Shown: in pieces, positions 19,965-28,364 of the stretch | Layout: the number at the start of each line of letters is the position of its first letter | Numbering within the stretch: position 1 is the stretch's first letter | Made by a program: the position numbers and the translations under genes | DNA from: Microbacterium sp. RU1D | GTDB taxonomy: Bacteria; Actinomycetota; Actinomycetes; Actinomycetales; Microbacteriaceae | Length of the DNA stretch: 64,000 nt | Assembly (NCBI RefSeq): GCF_900156435.1 | Contig: NZ_FTPQ01000001.1 | Span: 1,612,001 to 1,676,000 of the forward strand | Direction of reading: 5' to 3' | Notes under the pieces: model-generated | Databases searched by the model: none | What the model was told of the DNA's origin: nothing | Seen by the model: only the letters and a program-made list of their open reading frames with translations

Positions 19965-20954
19965 GTGGACATCGATCTCGCACTTCTGAAGACGATCGAA
20001 CGCGAGAAGGAGATCCCCTTCGACGAACTCGCGCGCATCATCGAGCAGGCGATCCTGACCGCCTACGCCAAGCACATCTCGCCGTCCGGCGAGATCCCGG
20101 TCGGCGCCCGCGCCTCGCTCGACCGCAAGACCGGTCACGTGGGCATCTTCACCCCCGTCACCGACGACGAGGGCGCCGTCATCGGCGAAGAGGAGCAGGC
20201 TCCCGACGACTTCGGCCGTATCGCCGCCTTCGCCGCGAAGCAGGTCATCAGCCAGCGCCTGCGCGACATCGCCGACGATGCGGTGCTGGGCGAGTTCCGC
20301 GGCAAAGAGGGCGACATCGTCGCCGGCGTCGTGCAGCAGGGTCCCAACCCCCGCATGGTCCACGTCGACCTCGGCACGGTCGAGGCGATCCTCCCGCCCG
20401 AGGAGCAGGTCCCGGGCGAGACCTACCCGCACGGCTCCCGCCTGCGCGTGTACGTGACGAGCGTCGCGAAGGGCAACAAGGGCCCGCAGATCACCGTGTC
20501 GCGCACGCACCCGGGTCTCGTGCGCAAGCTGTTCGCGCTCGAGGTCCCCGAGATCGCCGCGGGCCTGGTCGAGATCGTCTCGCTCGCGCGCGAAGCCGGT
20601 CACCGCTCCAAGATCGCCGTGAAGGCCAACGACCCGACGGTGAACGCCAAGGGCGCCTGCATCGGAGAGCTCGGTCGCCGCGTGCGCGCCGTGACCGAGG
20701 AACTCGCCGGCGAGAAGATCGACATCATCGACTACGACGCCGAGCTGCCGCGCTTCGTCGCCAATGCGCTGTCGCCCGCGAAGGTCACGTCGTCGTTCGT
20801 GCTCGACGCTTCGACCAAGGCCGTCCGCGCCCTCGTCCCGGACTACCAGCTGTCGCTCGCGATCGGCAAGGAGGGGCAGAACGCCCGCCTCGCCGCCAAG
20901 CTGACCGGCGCCAAGATCGACATCCAGCCGGACAGCATCCTCGAAGACAACTGA
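19965..20954 (+). CDS. nusA: Transcription termination/antitermination factor NusA
   Basis: NusA binds RNA polymerase and RNA and modulates pausing, termination and antitermination. The 329-residue protein has the N-terminal polymerase-binding domain, an S1 domain at about 110-180 (EGDIVAGVVQQGPNPRMVHVD) and two KH domains. SRTHPGLVRKLF, GACIGELGRRVRAV and LSLAIGKEGQNARLAAKLTG mark the KH part. It lacks the C-terminal acidic repeats of the E. coli protein, as is normal in Actinobacteria. The GTG start follows acggaggg. A TATCGT hexamer at 19905-19910 could be its -10. No rimP gene precedes it. Confidence 0.97.
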   Translation: MDIDLALLKTIEREKEIPFDELARIIEQAILTAYAKHISPSGEIPVGARASLDRKTGHVGIFTPVTDDEGAVIGEEEQAPDDFGRIAAFAAKQVISQRLRDIADDAVLGEFRGKEGDIVAGVVQQGPNPRMVHVDLGTVEAILPPEEQVPGETYPHGSRLRVYVTSVAKGNKGPQITVSRTHPGLVRKLFALEVPEIAAGLVEIVSLAREAGHRSKIAVKANDPTVNAKGACIGELGRRVRAVTEELAGEKIDIIDYDAELPRFVANALSPAKVTSSFVLDASTKAVRALVPDYQLSLAIGKEGQNARLAAKLTGAKIDIQPDSILEDN

Positions 20955-20988
20955 GCGTCAGATCGTCCGGGCGATCGCGAGGTGTAAG

Positions 20989-21240
20989 ATGGAACCCGTA
21001 CGAACGTGCGTCGGATGCCGCGCACGCGCCCCCCGATCATCGCTTCTGCGTGTGGTCGCCGACGGATCGGTCCTCGTCGCAGACGAGCGAGCGGTGCTGC
21101 CGGGCCGGGGAGCGTGGGTGCACGAGACGGACGCATGCGTGAGCAAAGCGCTTTCGCGTCGCGCCTTCGTACGAGCATTGCGTGTGTCAGGCCCGCTTGA
21201 CACGCAGACCTTCGAATCAACCCTCCAGCGAAAAGGCTGA
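20989..21240 (+). CDS. ylxR: YlxR family RNA-binding protein (DUF448)
   Basis: This 83-residue basic protein is the small YlxR product found between nusA and infB in many bacteria. The signature VRTCVGCRARAP is at the N-terminus and LPGRGAWVH near residue 38. Family members are implicated in RNA binding and, in some species, RNase P regulation. It starts 34 bases after the nusA stop, with an aggtgtaag ribosome site, so it is probably cotranscribed. Confidence 0.93.
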   Translation: MEPVRTCVGCRARAPRSSLLRVVADGSVLVADERAVLPGRGAWVHETDACVSKALSRRAFVRALRVSGPLDTQTFESTLQRKG

Positions 21241-21333
21241 ACGGCTATGGACACGAAGTGAACGGCTCGAAATGAGACCCGTCCGCAACTAGCGGTCTGC
21301 CCTGTCCGGGGTAGGCCCTCAGACAGGAGAATT

Positions 21334-24141
21334 GTGGCAAAACCACGCGTGCACGAGATCGCCTCCGAGCTCGGCGTCGACAGCAAGGTCGCGCTTGCGA
21401 AGCTGAAGGAGCTCGGCGAGTTCGTCAAGAGCCCCTCATCCACCATCGAGCCTCCCGTGGCTCGCAAGCTCCGCGCCGCCCTCGCGGCCGAGGGCTCCTC
21501 CGGATCGTCGGATGCCAAGCCCGCCGCCCCCGCGGCGCGCCCCGGCGCCGGCGCCCGCCCGGGCCCCGCCCGTCCGGCGGCGACCCCCGGCGCCCGTCCC
21601 TCGGGCCCGACCCCCGGACCCGCCAAGCCCGCCGCTCCGGCGGCTCCCGAGGCCGCCCCGGCCCCCGCGGCATCCACCCCGGCCGCTTCGGCTCCCGCCG
21701 CGTCGACTCCCGCACCCTCCGCTCCGGCCAAGCCCGGCGCGAAGCCCGCGGCTCCGTCGTCGGCCCCCACTCCCGGTGGCAGCGCGCCCAAGCCCGGCCC
21801 CAGCTCGCCCCCGCGTCCCGGTGGCGCGCGTCCGGGCAACAACCCGTTCGCCTCGTCGCAGGGCATGGGCCAGCGTCCCGCCGGCCCCCGCCCGGGTAAC
21901 AACCCGTTCGCGTCGGCGCAGGGCATGGGCCAGCGCCCGACCCCCGGCAACATCCCGCGTCCGCAGGCTCCGCGCCCCGGCGCCCCGCGTCCCGGTGCTC
22001 CGCGCCCCGGCGGCGCCGGTCGTCCCGGCGGCGGCGGTCGTCCCGGCGCTCCGTTCCAGCAGCGTCCCGGCGGTCCCGGTCGTCCCGGCGGTGCCGGTGG
22101 CGGCTTCCAGCGCCCCGGTGGCGGTGCTCCCGGTGGCGGTTTCGCCGGTCGTCCCGGTGGCGGCGGTGGCCGTGGCCGTGGCCCCGGCGGTGGTACCGCG
22201 GGTGCCTTCGGTAAGGGCGGCGGCAAGTCGAAGCAGCGCAAGTCGCGTCGGGCGAAGCGGCAGGAGTTCGAGATGCGGTCGGCGCCGGTCGTCGGCGGCG
22301 TCAACGTCTCGAAGGGCAACGGCGAGATCATCCGCCTGCGCCGCGGTGCCTCCATCGCCGACTTCGCCGACAAGCTCGAGGCGCTGCGCGGCTACACCGT
22401 GCAGCCCGGCACGCTCGTGACCATCCTGTTCAACCTGGGCGAGATGGCCACCGCGACCGAGTCGCTCGACGAGGCCACCTTCGAGGTGCTCGGTGCCGAG
22501 CTCGGCTACAAGATCCAGATGGTCTCGCCCGAGGACGAGGACAAGGAGCTCCTCGAGGGCTTCGGTCTCGACCTCGACGCCGAGCTCGAGGCCGAGAGCG
22601 AGGACGATCTCGAGATCCGTCCTCCCGTGGTCACCGTCATGGGCCACGTCGACCACGGTAAGACGCGACTGCTCGACGCCATCCGCCAGACCAACGTGGT
22701 CGCGGGCGAGGCCGGCGGCATCACGCAGCACATCGGTGCGTACCAGATCTGGACCGAGCACGAGGGCATCGAGCGCGCGATCACCTTCATCGACACCCCG
22801 GGTCACGAGGCGTTCACCGCCATGCGTGCCCGTGGTGCGCAGGTGACCGACATCGCGATCCTCGTGGTCGCGGCCGACGACGGCATCATGCCCCAGACGG
22901 TCGAGGCGCTCAACCACGCCCAGGCGGCGAACGTGCCGATCGTGGTCGCGGTGAACAAGGTCGACAAGCCCGATGCCAACCCGGCCAAGGTGCGCCAGCA
23001 GCTCACCGAGTACGGCCTGGTCGCCGAGGAGTACGGCGGAGACGTCATGTTCGTCGACGTCTCGGCGCGACAGAACCTCAACATCCAGGCCCTCCTGGAC
23101 GCGGTTCTGCTCACCGCCGACGCCGGTCTCGACCTCACGGCCAACCCGAACAAGGCGGCCCGCGGTGTCGCGATCGAGGCGAAGCTCGACAAGGGTCGCG
23201 GTTCGGTCGCCACGGTGCTCATCCAGTCCGGAACCCTGCGCGTCGGCGACGCGATCGTCGCCGGCACGGCCTACGGCCGTGTCCGCGCGATGATGGACGA
23301 GAACGGCGAAGCGGTCGAAGAGGCCTACCCGTCGCGTCCCGTGCAGGTGCAGGGTCTGAACTCCGTGCCCCGCGCCGGCGACGTCTTCATCGTCACCGAG
23401 GAAGACCGCACCGCGCGTCAGATCGCCGAGAAGCGCGAAGCCGCCGAGCGCAACGCCCAGCTGGCCAAGGCCCGCAAGCGCATCTCGCTCGAGGACTTCA
23501 CCCGCGCTCTCGAAGAGGGCAAGGTCGAATCGCTCAACCTCATCATCAAGGGCGACGTGTCGGGTGCCGTCGAGGCGCTCGAGGAATCGCTGCTCAAGAT
23601 CGAGGTCGACGACAGCGTCCAGCTGCGCATCATCCACCGCGGTGTGGGTGCGATCACCGAGTCGGACATCAACCTGGCCACGATCGACAACGCGATCGTG
23701 ATCGGCTTCAACGTCCGCCCCGACACCAAGGCTCGCGAGCGTGCCGCCCGCGAGGGTGTGGACGTGCGGTTCTACTCGGTCATCTACAACGCGATCGACG
23801 ACGTCGAGCAGTCGCTCAAGGGCCTGCTCAAGCCGGAGTTCGAAGAGGTGCAGTCGGGTGTCGCCGAGATCCGCGAGGTGTTCCGCTCCTCGAAGTTCGG
23901 CAACATCGCCGGTGTCATCGTGCGGTCGGGAACGATCACGCGAAACGCCAAGGCCCGCGTCATCCGCGACGGTGTCGTGCTGGCCGACGGCCTGGCCATC
24001 GAGTCGCTGCGCCGCTTCAAGGACGACGTCACCGAGGTCCGCACGGACTTCGAGTGCGGTATCGGCCTGGGCAAGTTCAACGACATCCAGGTCGGCGACG
24101 AGATCGAAACGACGGAAATGGTCGAGAAGCCGCGAGGCTGA
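21334..24141 (+). CDS. infB: Translation initiation factor IF-2
   Basis: This GTPase brings initiator tRNA to the 30S subunit. It is 935 residues long, enlarged by a low-complexity Ala/Pro/Gly/Arg linker (about 50-310). The N-terminal IF2 motif is [22 protein letters not shown]. The linker holds two near-identical copies of RPGNNPFAS(S/A)QGMGQRP. The GTPase has G1 GHVDHGKT, G3 DTPGHEAF and G4 NKVDKPDA. The following domains end in the fMet-tRNA binding region. The GTG start follows agacaggaga. CCTGTC at 21301-21306 could pair with that ribosome site. Two strong hairpins lie after the stop. Confidence 0.98.
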   Translation: MAKPRVHEIASELGVDSKVALAKLKELGEFVKSPSSTIEPPVARKLRAALAAEGSSGSSDAKPAAPAARPGAGARPGPARPAATPGARPSGPTPGPAKPAAPAAPEAAPAPAASTPAASAPAASTPAPSAPAKPGAKPAAPSSAPTPGGSAPKPGPSSPPRPGGARPGNNPFASSQGMGQRPAGPRPGNNPFASAQGMGQRPTPGNIPRPQAPRPGAPRPGAPRPGGAGRPGGGGRPGAPFQQRPGGPGRPGGAGGGFQRPGGGAPGGGFAGRPGGGGGRGRGPGGGTAGAFGKGGGKSKQRKSRRAKRQEFEMRSAPVVGGVNVSKGNGEIIRLRRGASIADFADKLEALRGYTVQPGTLVTILFNLGEMATATESLDEATFEVLGAELGYKIQMVSPEDEDKELLEGFGLDLDAELEAESEDDLEIRPPVVTVMGHVDHGKTRLLDAIRQTNVVAGEAGGITQHIGAYQIWTEHEGIERAITFIDTPGHEAFTAMRARGAQVTDIAILVVAADDGIMPQTVEALNHAQAANVPIVVAVNKVDKPDANPAKVRQQLTEYGLVAEEYGGDVMFVDVSARQNLNIQALLDAVLLTADAGLDLTANPNKAARGVAIEAKLDKGRGSVATVLIQSGTLRVGDAIVAGTAYGRVRAMMDENGEAVEEAYPSRPVQVQGLNSVPRAGDVFIVTEEDRTARQIAEKREAAERNAQLAKARKRISLEDFTRALEEGKVESLNLIIKGDVSGAVEALEESLLKIEVDDSVQLRIIHRGVGAITESDINLATIDNAIVIGFNVRPDTKARERAAREGVDVRFYSVIYNAIDDVEQSLKGLLKPEFEEVQSGVAEIREVFRSSKFGNIAGVIVRSGTITRNAKARVIRDGVVLADGLAIESLRRFKDDVTEVRTDFECGIGLGKFNDIQVGDEIETTEMVEKPRG

Positions 24142-24150
24142 TCACACCTG

Positions 24151-24182
24151 GCGGGAGTCGCGCTTTCGGGCGCGGCTCCCGC
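24151..24182 (+). terminator. Hairpin directly after infB
   Basis: GCGGGAG-T-CGCGC and GCGCG-G-CTCCCGC form a 12-bp stem with one mismatch and the loop tttcgg. TTC follows. It starts ten bases after the infB stop and is a likely terminator or processing site. Confidence 0.7.
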
Positions 24183-24192
24183 TTCGGGCTGC

Positions 24193-24258
24193 GGGGGTGT
24201 GTGCCTCCCCGAGCAGAGCGGGGCCCCTACCCCGATGCTCGTGGAGGCACACACCCCC
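24193..24258. repeat. 66-nt rod-like inverted repeat between infB and rbfA
   Basis: A perfect 16-bp outer stem (GGGGGTGTGTGCCTCC at 24193-24208, complement at 24243-24258) encloses a 6-bp stem (CGAGCA/TGCTCG) and a 5-bp stem (CGGGG/CCCCG). The loop is six bases. No T-run follows on either strand. It could be an RNA processing site, a terminator lacking its tail, or a mobile repeat. Confidence 0.85.
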
Positions 24259-24343
24259 TCCGCCCTACGCTGGGGGCGGCGTCCGTGAACGAGACGCCCA
24301 CCCGCCGTGATTACTCGCGGCGGTATGAGAAAAGGAGAAGGAC

Positions 24344-24829
24344 GTGGCAGGGGAACGACAGGCTCGAGTGGCGGACCGCATCCGCGTGGTGCTCGCCGAA
24401 CGCCTCGAGAAGGGGTTGCGCGACCCGCGGCTCGGATTCGTGACCATCACCGACGTGCGCGTCACGGGTGACCTGCAGCGCGCATCGGTGTTCTACACCG
24501 TCATGGGCGACGAGGCGCACCGCGCCGACACCGCCGCGGCGCTCAAGTCGGCGACCGGCATGCTGCGCAGCGAGGTCGGCAAGCACCTCAACACGCGGCT
24601 CACCCCGTCGCTGGAGTTCATCCTCGACGGCATCCCGGAGAACGCCGACCACATCTCGGCGCTGCTGCGCGAGGCGCGCGAGCGCGACGAGTCGGTCGCC
24701 GGTCTCGCGGCATCCGCCGCCTACGCCGGCGAGGCCGACCCGTACGTGAAGCCCCGCGCGGACGACGACGAGGACGACCTCGACGACGACGGAGACGACG
24801 ACGAAGACGACGAGGCCGCGCGCATCTGA
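24344..24829 (+). CDS. rbfA: 30S ribosome-binding factor RbfA
   Basis: RbfA binds pre-30S particles and helps 16S rRNA 5' end maturation. The KH-like fold is clear: RVADRIRVVLAERLEKGLRD, FVTITDVRVTGDLQRASVFY and a RLTPSLEFILD strand. The 161-residue protein ends in an acidic tail rich in Asp and Glu (about 135-157), common in actinobacterial RbfA. The GTG start follows aaaggagaagg. It is separated from infB by two hairpins, so it may be partly uncoupled from it. Confidence 0.95.
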   Translation: MAGERQARVADRIRVVLAERLEKGLRDPRLGFVTITDVRVTGDLQRASVFYTVMGDEAHRADTAAALKSATGMLRSEVGKHLNTRLTPSLEFILDGIPENADHISALLREARERDESVAGLAASAAYAGEADPYVKPRADDDEDDLDDDGDDDEDDEAARI

Positions 24830-24842
24830 GCCCGCGGACCTG

Positions 24843-24880
24843 AGGCCGGATGCCACCCCGAGCGGGCGGCGTCCGGCCTT
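24843..24880 (+). terminator. Terminator after rbfA
   Basis: AGGCCGGA and TCCGGCCT form an 8-bp stem around a GC-rich loop, followed by TTTCG. The remaining bases to 25054 are GC-rich with no coding signal. Confidence 0.7.
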
Positions 24881-25054
24881 TCGCGTTGCGGGGGGTCTCC
24901 GCCGACGCCCGCGAGGCGCGGACCCCCGCCCGGGGCGGGTGAAACTCCGGAGGGTCCGTGTGTGGAAGGGGTGAGTGGGCCGTTCACGGGGCAAGGGGCC
25001 GGTCACGCCGAGGTTCGGCCCGGGGCCGCTGCGTGAGGCTCGGCCGGGGCCAGG

Positions 25055-25933
25055 TCAGGATGCCGGGTGGCCCGGCAGGCGCAGCTGCTCGTCGGCCGCC
25101 TCGGCGAGGCCGTCCGCCACGAGCGAGTCGATCGCGCGGTCGCGCTGCGCGGCGTCGGGCCAGTCCGGGAGCACCGCGAACAGGGGCACGGCCTCCGGGG
25201 CCGCGTCGCGGAGGGTCTTGAGCACCGCACCGCGGGCCTGCCGGTCGCTGCCCTCGTAGGTCGCCTGTTTGCGGCGGCGATCTTCGGAGGGAGGGTATCC
25301 GGCTGCCCGCCAGGCGCACTGCGCCGCCAACGGACAGGCCTCGCACCTCGGCGCCCGCGCCGTGCACACGATCGCGCCGAGCTCCATGGCGGCCGCATTC
25401 ACGACCGCGGCCTCGGCGACGTCGGCGGGGAGCTCGGCATCCATCCGCTCCAGGTCGCGGCGGTGCGGGGGCCCGGGTTGCGCGCGGCCCTCGACCGCGC
25501 GGGCGAGCACGCGGCGGGTGTTGGTGTCGACGACGGGATGCCGATCGCCGTATGCGAAGACCGCGACGGCGCGCGCGGTGTAGTCGCCGATGCCCGTCAG
25601 CGCCAGCAGGGCGTCGACGTCGCGAGGGACGACGCCGTCGTGACGATCGCGGATCTCCACCGCCGCCCGATGCAGCCACAGCGCGCGTCGGGGGTAGCCG
25701 AGGTTGGCCCACTGGGTCACGGCATCGCCCGGGGGAGAGGTTGCGAGGTCGGCGGGCGTCGGCCAGCGGGTCAGCCACGCCTCGAGGTGCGGGATGACGC
25801 GGTTCACCGGCGTCTGCTGCAGCATGAACTCGCTCACCAGGGTGCCCCACGCGCCGAAGCCCTCGCGACGCCACGGCAGGTCGCGCGCCGCGTCGCGATA
25901 CCAGTCGATGAGCGGCGTGGCGAGTCCCGGCAT
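25055..25933 (-). CDS. mutY: A/G-specific adenine DNA glycosylase
   Basis: MutY removes adenine paired with 8-oxoguanine. The 292-residue protein has the helix-hairpin-helix with GIGDYTARA near residue 113 and the catalytic Asp in VVDTNTRRV. The [4Fe-4S] ligands follow the standard C-x6-C-x2-C-x5-C spacing in the stretch starting CTARAPRCEAC. EFMLQQTPV near residue 35 is the adenine-pocket motif. The C-terminal NUDIX-like 8-oxoG recognition domain of E. coli MutY appears shortened or missing, as in other short actinobacterial forms. A TAGGCT hexamer lies six bases before the ATG. Confidence 0.92.
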   Translation of the reverse strand: MPGLATPLIDWYRDAARDLPWRREGFGAWGTLVSEFMLQQTPVNRVIPHLEAWLTRWPTPADLATSPPGDAVTQWANLGYPRRALWLHRAAVEIRDRHDGVVPRDVDALLALTGIGDYTARAVAVFAYGDRHPVVDTNTRRVLARAVEGRAQPGPPHRRDLERMDAELPADVAEAAVVNAAAMELGAIVCTARAPRCEACPLAAQCAWRAAGYPPSEDRRRKQATYEGSDRQARGAVLKTLRDAAPEAVPLFAVLPDWPDAAQRDRAIDSLVADGLAEAADEQLRLPGHPAS

Positions 25934-25939
25934 CCGCCC

Positions 25940-25945
25940 AGCCTA
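25940..25945 (-). promoter_or_regulatory. -10 hexamer for mutY
   Basis: TAGGCT on the minus strand, six bases (GGGCGG), then ATG 25933. Confidence 0.5.
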
Positions 25946-26123
25946 CGGTCGGTGGGCCACGGCCGGTCGCGGGCGGAGACGTCGTTCGTGCGCGGGAACG
26001 CGAGGACGCGGTGTTCGCGCTCGCGGAACCGCGGAGACGGGTTGTTCGCGAGCCCGGATCGCCTTCTCGCGGAGGGAGGGTGCCCGCCCCGGCAGCGCGG
26101 GGGCCGGTGTCGGTGGTCGATCG

Positions 26124-26129
26124 TAGGCT
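26124..26129 (+). promoter_or_regulatory. -10 hexamer for the kinase-like/truB operon
   Basis: TAGGCT, GGAGGT, then ATG 26136. The spacer also looks like a ribosome site, so both leaderless and led initiation are possible. Confidence 0.5.
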
Positions 26130-26135
26130 GGAGGT

Positions 26136-26639
26136 ATGTCGAGTGAGAACGCCGTCGAGACCCTGCAGCGGAGCATCCGCGACCTGATGCGGCAGAACAA
26201 CCGCGCCGGGCGCGTAGTAGTGGCGGTCGATGCGCTCGACGCGGAAGCTGCCGGCTCCTTCGCCGATGCCTTCGCCGAGGTCGTCGGGGAAGACGGCACG
26301 GCGGTGGCCCGCGTGCCGCTGGCCGATCACGCCGATGACGTCCGCGAGCGCATCGTCGTGCCGTTCCGCGCGGGTGAGCCGTTCGGCGACTCTCCGGGGC
26401 CTCCTGCAGACGCGGTCCTCGTCGTCTCCGGGCGCTTCCTGCACGCGCCCGAGGTGCGCGGGCTCTGGAACTTCTCGATCTGGCTCGAGAGCAACCCCCC
26501 GATCGGCGCCCCGCGACCCGAGCTCCCGGATGCCGAGAGGCACTACCTCCGCACGGTTCGACCGAAGGCGGCCGCATCGGTCATCGTCGAGAACTCCGAC
26601 CCCGCGCACCCCGTGCAGGTCTTCGGAGACTTCTGCTGA
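26136..26639 (+). CDS. Uridine-kinase-like protein lacking the P-loop
   Basis: This 167-residue protein resembles the actinobacterial uridine-kinase-like family in overall layout. GRVVVAVDALDAEAAGSFAD near residues 23-42 sits where a kinase would have GxxGxGKS/T, but the Lys and Gly pattern is gone. A strand with ADAVLVVSGRFLHAPEVRG matches the D-x-V-x-x-D-G-x-F-x-x-x-E region of kinases. HYLRTVRPKAAASVIVENSD resembles the C-terminal region that ends in a DN pair. Catalysis is unlikely, and a binding or regulatory role is possible. Its stop overlaps the truB start (TGATG), so the two are translationally coupled. Confidence in the kinase link is moderate. Confidence 0.65.
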   Translation: MSSENAVETLQRSIRDLMRQNNRAGRVVVAVDALDAEAAGSFADAFAEVVGEDGTAVARVPLADHADDVRERIVVPFRAGEPFGDSPGPPADAVLVVSGRFLHAPEVRGLWNFSIWLESNPPIGAPRPELPDAERHYLRTVRPKAAASVIVENSDPAHPVQVFGDFC

Positions 26640-27529
26640 TGGTGCGTCCCGGCATCCTCCTGGTCGACAAGCCCGGAGGCATCACCAGTCATGACGTCGT
26701 GGCGCGCGCGCGGCGGGCGCTCGGCACGCGCAAGATCGGGCACGCCGGCACGCTCGACCCGATGGCGACGGGTCTGCTCGTGCTCGGCGTCGAGGGCGCG
26801 ACGCGGCTGCTGACCTACATCGTCGGCGCCGACAAGACCTACGCGGCGACCATCCTGCTCGGTGTTGCGACAGACAGCGACGACGCCGACGGCGTCGAGA
26901 CGGAGCGGGCGGATGCCGCTGTCGTCGGCGCCGTGACCGACGACGCGATCCGCGCCGGCATCGCCGCCCTCACGGGCGAGATCGATCAGGTGCCGAGCAC
27001 GGTGTCGGCGATCAAGGTCGACGGGCGCCGCGCGTACGACCTCGCGCGCGCGGGGGAGCAGGTGGAGCTGAAGTCCCGGCGGGTCACCGTGGCGCGCTTC
27101 GACGTGCGCGCCACCCGTCGACGCGAGGATGGGATCGAACTCGACGTCGTGGTCGATTGCACGTCCGGCACGTATATCCGCGCCCTCGCGCGCGACCTCG
27201 GCCGCGCGCTGGGCGTGGGCGGGCACCTGACGGCCCTGCGCCGCACGCGTATCGGGGCGTTCGACGTCACCGCCGCGGCATCCGTCGACGACATCGCCGA
27301 GGCGGCGCTCGTCGAGCCCGCCACCGCCGCGGCGGTCGTGATGGGCGCGCTCGCGGTGGGCGCCGACGAGGCGCGCGACCTGCGCCACGGCAAGCGCATC
27401 GACGGCGGCGGGCGCCTGACCGGCGCCGTCGCGGCCGCGATCGACCCCGACGGGCGTCTCGTCGGCGTGGTCGAGAAGCGCGGCGCGCAGCTGAAGAGTG
27501 TCATGAACATGCCGGAGGAGGCTCGATGA
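26639..27529 (+). CDS. truB: tRNA pseudouridine(55) synthase TruB
   Basis: TruB converts U55 in the T-loop of tRNAs to pseudouridine. GILLVDKPGGITSHDVV opens the 296-residue protein. The catalytic Asp lies in GHAGTLDPMATGLL near residue 42. Further blocks are VPSTVSAIKVDGRRAYDLAR and CTSGTYIRALARDLG. The C-terminal part is a short actinobacterial TruB domain. It overlaps the upstream kinase-like gene and its own stop overlaps the next ATG (ATGA), so three genes are closely coupled. Confidence 0.96.
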   Translation: MVRPGILLVDKPGGITSHDVVARARRALGTRKIGHAGTLDPMATGLLVLGVEGATRLLTYIVGADKTYAATILLGVATDSDDADGVETERADAAVVGAVTDDAIRAGIAALTGEIDQVPSTVSAIKVDGRRAYDLARAGEQVELKSRRVTVARFDVRATRRREDGIELDVVVDCTSGTYIRALARDLGRALGVGGHLTALRRTRIGAFDVTAAASVDDIAEAALVEPATAAAVVMGALAVGADEARDLRHGKRIDGGGRLTGAVAAAIDPDGRLVGVVEKRGAQLKSVMNMPEEAR

Positions 27530-27894
27530 TCCTGTGGTTCACGCTCGTGCAGGTGGGCCTGGCCGTGCTCGCCGGGGTCGTGGCCGTCGGCGCTGGGCTC
27601 ATCGGACGTCGGCCCGGAGACATCACCGTCGGTTCGCTCGCCCTCATCGAGCTCCTGCTGATCGTGCAGATCGTCGTGGCGATCATCGCGCCGTTCGCGG
27701 GCAACCCGCCCTCCGGCAGTCTGCTGGAGTTCTGGACCTACCTCGTGTCCGCAGCGCTCGTGCCGATCGCCGGCGTCGCGTGGGCACTGCTGGAGCGCAG
27801 TCGGTGGAGCACCGTGGTGATGGGCGTCGCCGCGCTCGCCGTCGCGGTGATGGTGTGGCGCATGCACGTCATCTGGACCGTGCAGATCGCCTGA
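27526..27894 (+). CDS. Small membrane protein, four helices, unknown function
   Basis: This 122-residue hydrophobic protein has four predicted membrane helices (about 5-25, 37-60, 68-88 and 93-113). No family motif is recognised. The ATG overlaps the truB stop by four bases (ATGA), so it is translated with truB. Its place between truB and ribF next to another small membrane protein suggests a conserved local cluster, but gives no role. Confidence 0.7.
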   Translation: MILWFTLVQVGLAVLAGVVAVGAGLIGRRPGDITVGSLALIELLLIVQIVVAIIAPFAGNPPSGSLLEFWTYLVSAALVPIAGVAWALLERSRWSTVVMGVAALAVAVMVWRMHVIWTVQIA

Positions 27895-27929
27895 GCGTGC
27901 ACCGCCGCTCGGCGATGGCCGGGGCGAAC

Positions 27930-27935
27930 TAGAAT
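27930..27935 (+). promoter_or_regulatory. -10 hexamer before the second small membrane protein and ribF
   Basis: TAGAAT lies nine bases before ATG 27945 and is close to the TATAAT consensus. Confidence 0.5.
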
Positions 27936-27944
27936 CGTCAGGTC

Positions 27945-28364
27945 ATGGCATCCACCACTCCCACCCGTTCCCGGGGGATGACCGGCATCGGCCGTGTCCT
28001 CGTCGTCGTCTACGGCATCATGGCGCTCGCCGCCACGGGCCGCTCCTTCGTGCAGATCGTCCGCGAGTTCGACGATGCCCCCGTGGCGTATTCGCTGTCG
28101 GCCCTCGCCGCGGTCGTCTACATCCTCGCGACCCTCGCGCTGATCTTCTCGGCGCGGCCGACCTGGTACCGCGTGGCCTGGGTCGCGATCGGCTTCGAGC
28201 TGGTCGGCGTGCTCGTGGTGGGAACGCTGAGCCTCGCGCTGCCGACGCTGTTCCAACACCCGACCGTGTGGTCGGTGTACGGGTACGGCTACCTCTTCAT
28301 CCCGCTCGTGCTGCCCTTCCTGGGGCTGTGGTGGCTCGTGCGCCACCGCCGGGCGACGTCGTGA
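27945..28364 (+). CDS. Small membrane protein upstream of ribF
   Basis: This 139-residue protein has four predicted helices (about 15-35, 48-68, 76-96 and 108-130) with a short polar N-terminus. No enzymatic motif is seen. It resembles small actinobacterial membrane proteins encoded beside ribF. Its last codon and stop overlap the ribF GTG (GTGA), so the two are probably translated together. A role in flavin metabolism is only a guess from position. Confidence 0.75.
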   Translation: MASTTPTRSRGMTGIGRVLVVVYGIMALAATGRSFVQIVREFDDAPVAYSLSALAAVVYILATLALIFSARPTWYRVAWVAIGFELVGVLVVGTLSLALPTLFQHPTVWSVYGYGYLFIPLVLPFLGLWWLVRHRRATS

